From NCBI GenBank assembly GCA_012064385.1, contig QRDG01000414.1, positions 643,178-707,177 of the forward strand: DNA of 64,000 nt, in the 5' to 3' direction. The position numbers were made by a program, and so were the translations under genes. Below are positions 1 through 11,948 of the stretch, piece by piece. How positions within the stretch are numbered: the stretch's first letter is position 1; every line of letters begins with the position of its first letter. Source of the DNA: Puccinellia tenuiflora. Its lineage: Eukaryota; Streptophyta; Magnoliopsida; Poales; Poaceae. The notes under the pieces are model-generated. The model ran no database searches. It was given only the letters and a program-made list of their open reading frames with translations, and had not been told where the DNA came from.

Positions 1-1059
1 GGTTATTTACAGAGTACGAACAAACAAACTAAGAGGAACCAAACAGAACAGAAAACAGAAACCGGGGAGAAACGCCTCAACTGGGATCAAAGGTTATCGA
101 GGCACCCGCCAAGTTCCACAAAATGGCCTCATCATGAATTCTACTAACTAAGGCCTCCGCCAAATCACCTTTTTCTGAAATTTTCTTCTGTTCCTCTCCC
201 GCCAAATCTCCCAGAGTCCCAGGAAGCTTTCACCTGCAGCTACATGAACTCTCTCTAGTTCGACAAGACCAGTCACAGCCATACTGCCCAGCGGACTCGG
301 TGCGGAAAGCATCAGAAAAACATGGCAATCTTCTGAACTCGTTTCGTCAGACGATCGCGAATCCCGGATGCAACGTACGACGGGCTACTGTTTAGACTTC
401 GCCGTGACGCCCAGCATAGGCTTATTGGAGACTGGCCCAATGTGATAGCCTAGCGCATTCTACTTGAAAAAACTGCATTCGCATGATCGCATCTTCTCTC
501 ACCAGAATGTTCACGGACAGGTATAGATTTGTACGCATTTTTTTTCCATTCTGTTTTTTAGAGATTAAGATTGATCGCACGAGTCTTTACTCGTTAGTAC
601 TACAAACCAACCTTACGAGCCAGTGAAACTTTAATACAGACGATCGAGTCTTCCTAATCAAATTATGCAGCCGGTACATGAAACGTGCGTGGCCAAAATG
701 GATTCAGAAAACAACCAGATAACCTGCTGCTAAACCCATGCTAAAACAGAAGACAAGTGATCAAGGATCATGACCATGGCCATAGAGAGTGTCAGTTCAA
801 AGCCCGGCTCCACCACTCGCCGGAAGTGGAACAAGTCGGGGCCGACCGCGGCATACTTCGGGCACATCGTGGTCTCACTTCGGCACGCTGCTTGCTGCTG
901 CTCTCCGTCAGAGGTGCATTGTGTATAGGCTGCAGCTGCCGTATGATCCCTCTACGGTGTAATGGCAGCTGCAGGCATCAGTCCAACGCCCTCGCCCGAC
1001 CGTCAGCTGACTTTCTATTACAAAGGGTAAAATGTAGCATCGGTTTCAATAAATGGGGA
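1..1059. other. Intergenic sequence, no gene recognised
   Basis: No convincing gene is seen. Read on the minus strand, about 130-190 encodes a short stretch resembling the C-terminal tail of plant non-LTR or RNase H-like proteins, followed by AT-rich sequence, so this may be the 3' end of an old retroelement. The resemblance is too short to call. The open frame that starts at 757 has no recognisable domain and runs into the GC-rich repeat that follows. Confidence 0.3.
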
Positions 1060-2042
1060 ATGCAGGAGTATTTTTTTATTGGCCGCTCGACTCCTCCCGT
1101 CCCATCCCTCCCTCACTCTCTTTCGGGTCGCTCCCCGTCCGAGCGACTCCGGAGGCAGTTCCTGTCGGCCCTCCTCCCGCCGTCCTCTGCGCATGGCCGT
1201 CGCCATCCCCGGCCCTGGCAGCGGTGGCGGCGCCATTCTCGTCAAAAGGCAGACGGCTTGGGAGGGCATGACGGCGGCGCTCCATGGGCGGTGGTGGGGC
1301 AGTGGCAGCGGTGCAGGGCGACGCGTTCTTTGGGATTGGGGCCTGAGGCCGGGGTGGCGCGGTGGGGTGGCCGGAGGACCTTCGGTGGCGCGCGGATCCG
1401 ATCTGGGCCTTAGGGCCCGATCTGGGCCCGATCTGCTATGTTTGGAGTTTTGAGTGCGTGGAGGAGCTGCGACCGCTCTCTTCTCTACTACTCTGACCGG
1501 AGGCGTGGGGGCCGACTGGTTTTGCTTCAATAATGGAGGCGATCCTAGGATTCTTCTCGCGTCAAGACGGTGTCCTACTTGATGCCGGCCTTCATTGGTC
1601 TGGCCATTGACGAGTTTCGGAAGGCTCCGCCGGTGATCGATCTCCTTTGGGCGCTTGACGCCTGTAATTGTTGGATCAGATGGATTTCAGTCGTGTGCGC
1701 CTATTTCTACCTGTTTAAAAATTCAGGAGGGCGTGACGCGAAGCTTCGTTTTTCTGTTTGACATTGTGGCATTTCGTTAGTTCGACTCCCATGGTGAAGA
1801 CGGTGGCAGAGAATGTCATGGTGGCTGAGGTCTGAGGTCTAGTAATGGTGGATTGAGTCTTTGAGGCAATGGAGAATTTGCATGGTGATTCGTGACTCGT
1901 AGTAGTGGCATCGGCAAGTGGGGGCGACAGTACAGTAGGAGTACAAAATTTTAACTTTCAGGGCGAAAATCCAAGGTCTGGGCTTAATTGGTCGTGCCTG
2001 GCAATGACCTTGCTGAAGACATTGTTTTGAGAGTACGGACTT
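1060..2042 (+). mobile_element. Retroposon-like repeat, copy A, left part
   Basis: This is the 5' part of a non-coding repeat that resumes at 16009 after the CACTA insertion. It begins with a GC-rich tract (1080-1450), contains a landmark at about 1531 (ATGGAGGCGATCCTAGGATT), and ends at the CACTA target site. The same order of landmarks recurs at 51390-52066 plus 58366-58940: the ATGGCGGCGGTTCTAGGATT block, a GTGGGGGCGGC-like block, and AAAATCCAAGGTC followed by TTAATTGGT. The 3' end has an A-rich tail, which suggests a LINE-derived or other non-LTR retroposon. No reverse transcriptase is present, and the apparent ORFs are compositional. Confidence 0.6.
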
Positions 2043-2285
2043 CACTAGTGGAAAAACCCCCTTTCGTCCCGGTTGGTTTGGGCCATTGGTCCCGGTTCCC
2101 CAACCGGGACAATCCAATCGGGACGAATGCTAGTCCCGGTTGGGACACCAACCGGGACGAATGGGGGGGCACGTGGCCCGGCCACAGGCAGCAGGGGCGG
2201 ACGCTTTGGTCCCGGTTCGTATTACGAACCGGGACGAAAGCCCGGGGTTTTCGTCCCGGTTCGTAATACGAACCGGGACTATTGT
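2043..2285. repeat. CACTA left terminal and subterminal palindromes
   Basis: The terminal inverted repeat CACTAGTGGAAAAA is followed by several near-perfect palindromes built on CCCGGTT...AACCGGG. The clearest spans 2209-2235 (arms TCCCGGTTCGTA and TTACGAACCGGGA); another is at 2254-2280. In CACTA elements such subterminal arrays bind the TNPA-like accessory protein. Transcripts through them would form hairpins, so they are also plausible small-RNA sources. Confidence 0.85.
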
Positions 2286-2590
2286 CCCGTCAGATTTTAC
2301 TTTTTTCAAAAATTTCAGAAAATTGTTTAAATTTATAAAATAAATAATGCTTATTCTGTAATTCATAAAAATATGAATAAAATACCAAAATGTTCAGAAA
2401 AATAAGACCTATTTGATTATGAAAAATGCATGCATGTTTAAAAAACTTAAATTAAATATTTTTTAGAACTACAAAAATGCTACTACTAGTTAAATAAGAG
2501 TAACCACTATTACACATCATCGCCACGAATATATATATTACACACATCTCATTCGTCGTCCTACATATATACATCTCTTTTACACTCTCA

Positions 2591-3545
2591 CTATTTAATT
2601 TCAACCTTATAGTAGTATTCTCCTTTCGGATCTAGGACCTCTGCAAGTAAGAATCCGGTAATTTCCTCTTGAATTGCTCGTATGCGATCGTGTGGTAGAA
2701 GGCCATCCCGCAACCGTTCGATCTTATTAAAAAAGGGTCAATATATATGAATGAAAGTAAACAGAATTGATGGCAATAAACTAAGATTATGAATATTGCA
2801 TACGCACTTGAAGTTGTTCTAAGATTCTGCCCTTCTCACAGCACGTCTGACGAATGAACTCGCAGACGTAGTATCCACATAAATGATTCCCACTTCCCTG
2901 GCTCAAACACTTTACGGAAACAGAGTTCAATCAAAATAATAATCAAGAATGGTAATGTTATTGAACTAGAATCAAAGAGATGCGCGGATCTAGATAGTAG
3001 TACTTACATTTATTGGTTTAAATGTAAGCTTCTCCGCCCATTCACCCCTAGCCCTGGCGGTGAATCGTTTCCAAGCCCTGCCCGGCAAAGAAAATGAATA
3101 AAAGAGTTATATATTAATTACTTGCTATCAGTAAATGAACGGAAAGTTGCCGATTATGCCATAATGATTGAAATTACCTCTGGAGGCATTCCCGCATGTC
3201 CGCCCAATTCTTAAGGGGTTTATGTAAGGACTCCATGACTTGTACTACTCCTTTGTCAGGCATAATGATTAGCAAAATAAAGTGGAAGCTGCGCACGCAT
3301 AAGTCATCAATTATACACTTAACATCGAGAAATTAAGCGAAATAAATATGTAGAAGACAGTAACACTTACTTGAAGTTGTAAGGAAATAATATTTCTCTT
3401 TTGATTTCGTTGAACCGTAACGCATTTACCAAGTTATTCTCGATTTCGTCGTAAAAATCAAGGAGACTTTTTTCATGAACGGTATTTGGATCAACGAACC
3501 CAATGTCATAGATTTGTCCTCTTTTGCATTGGAGAATCTTCATTC
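2591..3545 (-). pseudogene. ULP1-like protease exons of the CACTA second gene
   Basis: This is the part too fragmented to show as one open frame. On the minus strand the coding blocks are about 3545-3370 (MKILQCKRGQIYDIGFVDPN...), 3291-3182 (FHFILLIIMPDKGVVQVMES...), 3080-3011 (AWKRFTARARGEWAEKL...), 2905-2810 (GSGNHLCGYYVCEFIRQ...) and 2725-2591 (IERLRDGLLPHDRIRAI..., ending in TAG). GT-AG-like borders separate them, for example CAG before the FHF block and GTAAGT after the first block. ULP1-family proteases fused to or encoded beside CACTA transposases are known in plants. The usual catalytic Asp position carries Glu here (VMESL rather than V-x-DSL), so activity is doubtful even before the upstream stops. 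Confidence 0.7.
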
Positions 3546-4468
3546 TGCATAATTAATATAGTGATAAGTAAGATTATAAATGCAATGAACGAGGTGAGCT
3601 AGGTAGAGACTTAACTACAGAAATAATACTTACAGACAATAGGCGCTGATGATAGCTTTGTCAAGGGCTTCTTGTTGGTATAACTGAAATAATTCACAAA
3701 ATTCAATCATTACGTGGTCATCTCCATGCCCGTAATGCTCATTCTTATATCCCACGTAGATCCAATTTTCCCCTTTCTTTGAGGCTGCCATGTACCAACT
3801 ATGCAATCTTCGCATTTTTGTTGGTAGATCTTTGACTAACTGAGATTTGACGAGAGGATGCCCGTGCCGGTATTTGTATTTTGGAACTATTTCTTCGTGG
3901 AATTGTAATTGGTCTAAGTACTGAGCAATAGACAAGCCGTGAGCAGCGGCTGCTTCTCCGTACGTTGCAACAAACTCAGGATCGATGCCGACCGCAGGTT
4001 TGCTCGACCCCACCTTGGTATCGGAAAACACTTTGAGCGGGGGGCACGATTGTTTTTGCTGTTCTCCTAGCTGGGCAACTGTCTTCCGGCTTGCACTAAT
4101 ACTCTTCGACCGCTATTTATTTGCCCGAACCGACTTGAGAATAGAGCGGTCATAGTCTGGTGTCAGCTTTGGCGGGGGTTGGGCCAGATTTTTCAGCATT
4201 TTCACGACAGCGGCATGTTCTTCTGGGGTGTCGGGGAACTCTGGCGCTTTCGCCTTCTTTACCTTCAAGTTAGCAAACCACTTATCCGTTTCCCCTTTTG
4301 CGATCGCCTTATTGTCCTCCACCGTATAGTCATAAGGTCTCTTGGCAAGATTCTTATGAGGTACTTTTGGGAGGGGTGACCTTGAACGTTTCGGTGATCG
4401 GTTACGACTCCTTGTAGTACCAGCAGTGGTACGCTGAGCCTGAGACGACTGATGCGGCGGCGAAGACG

Positions 4469-4690
4469 GCTGCTCTGGAGACTGGTGAGGCGGCGGAGAC
4501 GGCGCCTGAGGCGGCGGCGGTGGAGAGTGGTGAGGCGGTGGAGACGACGCCTGAGGCGGTGGAGAGTGGTGAGGCGGCGGCGGTGGAGAGTGGTGAGGCG
4601 GCGGCGGTGGAGAGTGGTGAGGCGGTGGAGGCGGTGGAGAGTGGTGAGGCGGCGGCGGTGGAGAGTGGTGAGGCGGCGGAGGCGGCCAGT
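4469..4690 (-). repeat. Pro/His/Ser-coding tandem repeat inside the CACTA second gene
   Basis: An array of about 21-24-bp units (GGCGGCGGTGGAGAGTGGTGA on the plus strand) encodes repeated PPPPPHHS blocks on the minus strand. It forms a low-complexity hinge between the N-terminal transposase-24-like part and the ULP1-like part. The other frames translate into Arg-rich or Ala/Ser-rich strings that are artefacts. Confidence 0.8.
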
Positions 4691-6067
4691 TTGGAAGCAC
4701 GATGAATTCCTTTGGCCATAGAATAGTCCCTTTCCTGGCTTCTCCAAGTTCAACCACCTCCCCATCTTCACCTGCAGGGTGTTCCAGCTTCAGCTCCTCA
4801 AATCCTTTACTAACTTCATCCACCCCGACAATAGCGTAGCCATGAGGAACCGGGGAGCCATGGAAAGTTGGTGTAGGTCCAATTGGTACGCCATAGCCGA
4901 CCGCCACCTTCATGGTTATGTTGAACACTTTCACATGTAGCTCACAAGGTGTGCTCTCCGTGATATCATCCACTGGGTAGCGACGAAGAGCATCCGTCGT
5001 CAGTGCATCATCATCACGTGCCGGGACCATGCTCGAAGCCACGCTGCTTTTCCGATATGATGGGTCGGTAGCATCGACTGCAGCTTCTACAACGTGCTGC
5101 TGAGATAGGCCGACAGTGCCTTGCTGGCTAAGTTCGTTAATTTGATCCTGCTGCCGCTTCATTTGATCCTGCTGCCGCTTAATTGTTTCTTCTATATTAC
5201 GCAGCCGGTCTGCAGCAGCGATTGCTTCCCTTGCCTCCCTTTCCTTTCTCCTCTGATGACTTTTATCGGGAAATATTTTCCTTTCCACGGGAAACCCATG
5301 TACCCACGGCTTGGAGCCTTTGGTGCCTTGTGTTCGTCCCTCATGTTCTTTATTCCCAATGGCGCGTGAAAGCTCGTCATCCTCTCTATCGGGACGGAAC
5401 CGTCCCTCTTCAACATCCTTGTATGCTTTCCTAATTTCTTCGATGGGTAGTAGGGGATTATCCTTGTGTCTTCTGGTATATATGCACTTTCCTTCTGCGT
5501 CCAATGTGCCCCCATGCCCGTAAAACCAATTTCTTGTCCGTTCGGTCCATCCTTCTTGTATAGGCTCTGGAACGATCCCTTTAGCCAGCAGGTCGGCCTC
5601 AAGTTTGTCCCACTTAGGCATGGAACAGGCGTAGCCAGCAGCCCCCATAGTATGGTGGTACTTCTTTTTAGCAGCATTTGCCTTGTTTACTGCAGACTTT
5701 AACTGAGCTTCCTCTGATTTCTTGTAATTCACAAAATCTTCCCATTAGTCTCTTATCTTCTCATACCCGTGATCGAAATCCGGAGTTTTATCTTTCAAGA
5801 TATAGTTGGTGACCAATCTTTTCTTAAATTTGTTGAATAGCTCGGCCATCTTCTTAAGAGCCCACGCCTTGACTTTATCTACTAGAGCTTTTTTTCGGGC
5901 ATCCATCTCCTCCTCATCTGGCTCCCCCTCCTCTGGATCCACCTCTGGCAACGGCAATGTGAAATTAACCATGACCTTTTGAAAAAGGCGTCTTTTGCCT
6001 TCGGGGCCGATATAGCTAACTTTCGGATCCCTTGGCTTATTCCATTCTCGGATGGTGATCGGGACAT

Positions 6068-8577
6068 TGAAAGAACAACTATGCCCGAGATGTCGCCTAG
6101 AGGGGGGGGGGTGAATAGGCGATTAAAACTTTTTCTATTTAGGGGCTTGATAATTGCGGAATAAAACTAGGTGTTTAAATTAACAAGCCAACAACCTAAA
6201 ATTCTAGGTTTACCTAAGTGCACCAACAACCTATGCTAAACAAGGCTAGTAACAAGATGATAGCAAGATATAGACTTCAAGCACGATGGCTATCACAATG
6301 TAAATTTGCATAAGTAAAAGCTCGGGTATAGAAATAACCGAGGCACGCGGAGACGAAGATTTATTCCCGAGTTCCTCCTTGTTAAGGGAGTACGTCTCGT
6401 TGGAGGGGTGTGAGCTCGCCACAAAAGGCCTACTCAAGATGCCACAAAGGCCTCACCCTATTCTCCGATGAACCGCACCCAAAGGCTTGGTTCACCTTCC
6501 ACTATCGGAATCCTTCGGGGCGGATTCCGGAGCCCTTTACAACTTCTCTTGGGGCACACACCCACAACTCAATTGGGGGCTCCCAAACTCGTGCCGAAGC
6601 TCCACAAGCCGAAGTCTTCGCGGCACCTCCAAACCGTCTAGGGTACACAATGCACCCAAGAGACACAAAGCTCTTGGGAACACAATGCACCCAAGAGTAA
6701 CAAGCTTCCAACCTTCAATCCCACAAATCACCGTGGGGAGCACAACCCGATGCAACAAATGCAAAAGGGGAAGAACACACCAAGTGGTCAAATTCTTCTC
6801 CCCAAAATCCAACCGAAGCAACTAATGCTACGGAGGGATTTAGGAGGAAGAACGGAGGAGAAACACCAAGAACTCCAAAATCTAGATCCCATAAGTTCCC
6901 CTCACTTAGAGGAGATTTTGTTTGGTGGAAAGATGGATCTAGATCTCCTCTCTTGTTTCCCTAAATTTGGGCAAGAATCATCGGAGGGATTAGGAGGAAT
7001 CGAGCTCTCAAAAAGTTGGCAATGGAGGAGAGAGAGCTAGGGATGAGATCTACAAGAAAAATGGGGAAGAAAACCCTTTATAGGTGGCTCCAAAAAGGAG
7101 CCGTTGGAGCTAAAAAGTGGGACAAAAAGAGGGAAAAAATCTGCCAGGCGACCCGGCCTGGGGCCGGCCAGCACGCCGGCCAGGCCGGCCTGGAACGCAT
7201 CGCAGAGAACGGACGAGCAGGCAGCCCGGCCTGCCAGCCCCGGCCTGGGCCGGAGAGCACCCGGGTGGGCCGGCCAGCAAGCCGAGCCGGCCGGCCTGCT
7301 CCCGGCCTGGGCCGGTCGGCCAGCAAGCAAGTGGGCCGGGAGGCCACCCGAAGGCCCCGGCCTGGGGCCGGCCTCGGGCCCGGCCAGGCCGGCCGGCCTG
7401 CACTTTTTTTTTCTTTTTTCTCTGTTTTAAATTTCTGTTTTTAAAAAAAGTACCGAGAATAAAACCGCAATATCTTTCGCATACGAACTCCGTTTTCGAT
7501 AAACTTGGACTCGTTGGAATCGTCACAACGAGCACAACAAGAATATGCAGAGAAACATCATAGTCCAAGAATATAATATAAAGATAAATGGGAAGGAAAG
7601 GTAAAGCTCCCATTTGCAAACCGGAAATGCAATAACTTCACCCACGAACTCCGTTTTCGATAATCTTGGACTCGTTGGAATCGTCACAACAAGCACAACA
7701 AGATTATGCATAGAAACATCATAGTCCAAGAAAATATTATAAAACCAAATGGGGAAAGTTAAAAACTCTTTTTCGCAAACCGAAAATACCGGAACTTTTG
7801 CAATTGACGTTCGAATGAAATAAAACCAATTTTGTTGAAAAGAGGACGTCAAATGCTACCTTTGAAAATGGCAAACAAGCAATGGAGATTTTGCAAAGAA
7901 GTGGAAGAGATAAATCTCCCGCACGGATGAACCGGCAAAATCTCCAATACCAAAACCGCAATAGAAGACGCATATGAAAAACGTTTTCGGTGAACTTGGC
8001 TTTGTCATGACGAGCACGACAAGCACCAAGACCACACCACGATAAGAGACAAATAAGAACCAATAAAGATGATTGCATGGATGCAAAGGTTTATGCTCTC
8101 TACGGCGATACGATCACGATATTCGGTCGAGAGCCCCTCTTGATAGTACGGCTATCTATCCTATAACCCGGTCTCTCACTAAACAACATGAGACCGGTTA
8201 AAATAGAAACCCTATCAAGATCATACCTTTGCCTTGCGCATTAATCCACTTAAGGTCGATGAAGACGATCTTCAACTCCTCAAGACGCACCACCTTCCTC
8301 GATTGCGCTTCGGTGAAGATTCACTTGATGCTCCCCCATACACCAAGATGGGAGACGCCCTCTTCGGCATATCTTCACTTGGCCTTGAGTGATGATCAAC
8401 TCGCACAAAGCCTTGATCAACACACACTTTTCTTCTTTCCTTAACCTTGACTCCAACAAATGGAGAACAAGCAAACAAATGGACAACCTACAAATAGAGC
8501 TCAAAACAAATCTTAGTCCATCGAGATTGTCATTAATTACCAAAACTATGCATGGGGGCAACCATGCACTTTCAGTA
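6068..8577. mobile_element. 2.5-kb insertion inside the CACTA second gene, unclassified
   Basis: The reading frame of the CACTA second gene stops at about 8578 (minus strand) and resumes at 6067. The inserted DNA begins TGAAAGAACAACTATGCCC and ends ACCATGCACTTTCA, giving short inverted ends TGAAAG/CTTTCA with TG...CA as in LTRs. No clear 5-bp target duplication is seen. Contents are a G-run at 6102-6111, a GC-rich (CCGGCC)-rich tract at 7144-7400, and a 161-bp tandem repeat at about 7450-7790 with a weaker third copy near 7945. No coding domain is recognised. It could be a solo LTR or a small non-autonomous retrotransposon. Confidence 0.6.
7450..7790. repeat. 161-bp tandem repeat, two copies
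   Basis: The string GAACTCCGTTTTCGAT recurs at 7485 and 7646, and the flanking text (GACTCGTTGGAATCGTCACAAC, AAACATCATAGTCCAAG) repeats at the same spacing of about 161 bp. A third, diverged unit follows at about 7945-8030. The repeat lies inside the insertion that interrupts the CACTA second gene. Confidence 0.7.
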
Positions 8578-9109
8578 GTCCCTAACAATAACACCGCATT
8601 GCTTCACAAATTTTTGTCTAACATCAATTGGAGCAATGGGTTCGCCGTCTGCACCGACTTCTTCGATCCTGTAGCGGACATTGTCCTGCAACTTTTTGGT
8701 TGGGCCTCGTTTCGTCCTCACAGAGGATTTGCTCGATCCGGATGGCTAAAAGAAGAAAGACCGTTAATATGTGTATATGGACAACAGAGGCTAAATTAAT
8801 TAATATAAATATATATATGCACCTCGTCGGAGTTTGTCATAATCAATGTTACACCGGAGCCGCCGGCTTCTGCCTTGTCGGCTTCTCCCTCATCGGAGAT
8901 GCCGAGTTCGGCCACTTTCCAGGCGTTGAGAGACTCATCGCCCTCACCGGAGTCGTTCAGAAAGTGACTTGTTTCATCATCGCCGTAGATTATATCCTCG
9001 AGGATATTTTCCTCAATTTCATCTCTGCCGTGTGGTTCCATAGTTTCTGCAAAATACGAAAGTTATTTTCGGAGCCGTCTCTGCCGTGTCGTTCAGAAAA
9101 CTTGTAGGA

Positions 9110-11540
9110 TAGAATGGTACTACAAGGAAAGGCGCGCGTTGCTGCGCCTGTTGTTTCTAAGCGTCGTCATGGTGATACATTTTTATGAACATGTGTGATT
9201 TATGCTCATCGTCGGCACTTAGGTGACTAAATCGTCGATGACCTAGCTCATCGATTTCATCCCCCGCAACACGGTAAAAATGTCGCGGTAAATCACTCCT
9301 CACAAAAATGAAACACTTAGCACATTCGTGGTTTGTCGAGTTTTGACTTCAATTTACATCACTAAATAAAAATCAACATCGCTACATCACTGAAATTTGC
9401 ACTAGCTAAATATTACATATGCGAGGATGATCCACTAAATAAAAATCATCACAGATCAATTTTGCAATTATCATCGGATACTTTATATACACTAACCGCT
9501 GTCACATATCACAAATCAATTGCAAATAATAATGTAGACTATCACATATGCTATTGAAAATAACCATACACTAACCGTTGTCACATATCACAAATCAATT
9601 GCAAATTTTTCTAATAACATGTTCTAACACTAAAGTTCCTAACACTAAATTCCTAACACTAAATTTCTAACACTAAATTACCTACCACTAAATTTCCTAC
9701 ACTACAAAAACAACAACAAAAATGTACCTAAACTACACACCTAATTTATACTACTAACTAATTTAAATTACTAACTATTTAAACTACTAACTATTTAAAT
9801 TACTAACTAAAACTAACTAACTATGGAGTAACAAATAGTTCTTAACAGTAATATTGCAACTAATTATGGAGTATTAATTTTGATTTCTAACTTTGCTAAC
9901 ACAATCATCAAATAACATTGCTTTGCTAAATTACTATTTGAATTTTTCTAAAACTAACTAACAACTATTTCAATTTTTTTTTAAAAATAACTTTGCTAAA
10001 TTTGCTACATTTTCAAATTTTCTAAAATAACAACCTAAATTTTCTAAAACTAACTAACTAAATCTAAAACTAACTAACTAAAATTACTAATGCACTAACT
10101 AAGAAAATTACTAACTAACTAAAAATGAACTAACTAACTAAATTAAAAAACTAAGTAAATTAAAAAAAACTAACTAACAGAGGGAGGCCGTGCTCACCGG
10201 AGGCGGCTCGTCCGCTGCGGCCGGAGGAGGAAGGCTCGGTGGAGGACGCTGCGGCCGGAGGAGGAGGGCTCGGTGAGGAGGCTCGGCGGAGGACGCTCGA
10301 TGGAGGAGGCCGGAGGAGGGGCCAAGGAGCGGCCGGCCGGGGTTCGAGCGGAAGGCCGGGGGAGGGCGACGCAGCTGGCGGGTGGTGCAGGGGGAGGATG
10401 GACGGCGCGGGCGCGGTGGAGGCCGGATGGGACCGGCGCGCGGGCGCATGGAGGAGCGCAGAGAGGGCGGCACCGGAGGAGCGGACGGTGAGCGGCGGCG
10501 CGGCGGACGGAAAAATCCGGCAGCCTGACGGCAGGAGATTGAATTTCCGCGCGCTGGTCCTTAGCGAAAATGAGGAATTGGGGGAAGAAGAAGAGGCAGG
10601 CAGAGGCCTTTCGTCCCGGTTGGTGGCACCAACCGGGACCAAAGCCTCATTCGTCCCGGTTCGTGGCATGAACCGGGACCAATGCCCTGAAAATTTAATG
10701 CCCTGGCACGAACCGGGACCTTTCGTCCCGGTTCTTCTTATAAACCGGGACCAATGAGTCCTTTTTCAATTTTTTTTCAAACTTTTCAGTTCTGAATGTT
10801 GTTCCCGCCTTTTTTATTCTTATTAAGGTGTTTGAATATGAATTTCAAATGGTTTTGAATTTGGAAAGACTTTCAACATGAAAGTGTTTAAATTTGAATA
10901 AATAATTCAAAACCATTTTCTGTTTTATATAATAGTTATTCTATCTATACAAACTATTAACCATTTTGTCATTTTTTTTAAGATTAGAGGTGAATTCATT
11001 GAGTAAAGTTTTTGGAATGTGAACTTAATTAATTCATTAAACTGATAAATTCAATATATTTTCATATGTTTGTCAGAAAATGAAATTAAAATATCAAATT
11101 GTTGATAAAAATGTAATCTATCTATTTATGACCAATTCATTTTTTTGAGATTATAGGTGAATTCATTTTAATTACAAAATTTGGAATTTGAACTCCATTA
11201 AGTCATTAATTAATTTTATAAATTCAATATATTTTCATATGTTTATCAGAAAATGAAATTAAAATATCAAATTGTTGATAAAAATGTAATCTATCTATTT
11301 ATTTAATTTATATCTATTGAATTAATTTATATATATTGAATTAATTCATATCTATTGATTTAATTCATATCTCACTAAACAGTATATATGGCAACAGTGG
11401 ATCCTTCAGGTAATCGACCGGATACGGTACAGAATGACAACAGTGGATCCCAAATATTTTGCATACATATGCATGAATATCACACACATATCCGGAAGTC
11501 GATAGTTTAGGTCGCAAGTTTTCAAAAGCAAGTAGTAACC
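9110..11540. other. Non-coding interior of the CACTA element
   Basis: From 9640 to 10170 the sequence is AT-rich with many CTAACTAA/CTAAATT short repeats. A GC-rich block at 10190-10510 translates in several frames only because of its composition. At 10605-10755 there is an internal cluster of the same CCCGGTT...AACCGGG palindromes that mark the element ends. At 10975-11310 a segment of about 165 bp is duplicated (GAAATTAAAATATCAAATTG occurs twice). No gene is seen. Confidence 0.6.
10605..10755. repeat. Internal cluster of CACTA subterminal-type palindromes
   Basis: Four CCCGGTT/AACCGGG motifs in inverted pairs occur here (TTCGTCCCGGTTGGTGGCACC facing AACCGGGACCAAAG, then TCGTGGCATGAACCGGGACC, and others). 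They are far from either end of the element and lie between its two genes. They match the style of the repeats at 2070-2285 and 15780-15960. Confidence 0.75.
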
Positions 11541-11657
11541 TAAACTATGATCACATAAAAGAGAACTGCAATGGTGATCACATACTCTGAAACTAACTTC
11601 GACGGTGTATTTGATACGGTACAGAATGACAACAGTGGATCAGTTGTCCTAACAATC

Positions 11658-11948
11658 TTAGTCATACTCCTGCCTAGGCCTATAATACTCGTACTCGTAG
11701 TCGCCGTCATCGTCGTCGTCGCTGTCATCGTACTCATACGGCGCTCGTGGCTCGAACCTCGACGGGTGAGCACCCCCGGACTGCATGTTAGGGTAGCGTA
11801 GGCGGGGGTTATCGCCAGCCATGATGTAGTTCATAACGCCCTGGAGAGTCCGGCCAGCCCACCACAGTTTATCGACCGAATACAAATCAAACGGTTTCAC
11901 CTGCATACGCCCTACGGTGCATTTGATATGCGGGCACTCTCTAGCCAC
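11658..11948 (-). CDS. Hypothetical 96-aa CACTA-encoded protein or exon
   Basis: This minus-strand frame encodes a protein with an ordinary-looking N-terminal half (CPHIKCTVGRMQVKPFDLYS, then VDKLWWAGRTLQGVMNYIMA) and a very acidic, Tyr-rich tail with a run of Asp. It lies downstream of the TNP2 transposase stop (12154) on the same strand. It could be a small separate protein or a leftover exon of the transposase transcript. I do not recognise a family, and there is no host-gene context. Confidence 0.35.
   Translation of the reverse strand: MARECPHIKCTVGRMQVKPFDLYSVDKLWWAGRTLQGVMNYIMAGDNPRLRYPNMQSGGAHPSRFEPRAPYEYDDSDDDDDGDYEYEYYRPRQEYD

Larger units (their letters stand above)
2591..9041 (-). 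pseudogene. CACTA second gene: transposase-24-like / ULP1-like protein, broken
   Basis: Read on the minus strand, the gene starts with an acidic exon (9041 to about 8822, beginning MEPHGRDEIEEN). A second exon from about 8745 leads into a KKLQDNVRYRIEEVG segment typical of plant transposase_24-type proteins, interrupted at 8577-6068 by an insertion. The frame resumes at 6067 (VPITIREWNKP) and runs through a coiled QQDQMKRQQDQIN segment, a long Pro/His/Ser repeat at about 4480-4690, and a charged region. Spliced exons between 3545 and 2591 encode a ULP1-like C48 cysteine protease: FHFILLII with His, then VMESL, then NHLCGYYVCEF with the Cys nucleophile. Two in-frame stops break it, TAA at 5745-5747 and TAG at 4113-4115, with the same frame open on both sides. 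Exon edges in the protease part are approximate. Confidence 0.8.

Noticed and set aside
1570..1761. Short frame starting MSYLMPAFIGLAIDEF as a gene
   Set aside because: It lies within retroposon-like copy A and is not conserved as a frame in copy B.
7016..7619. Several overlapping 90-170-codon frames
   Set aside because: They are produced by the CCGGCC-rich tract in the 2.5-kb insertion.
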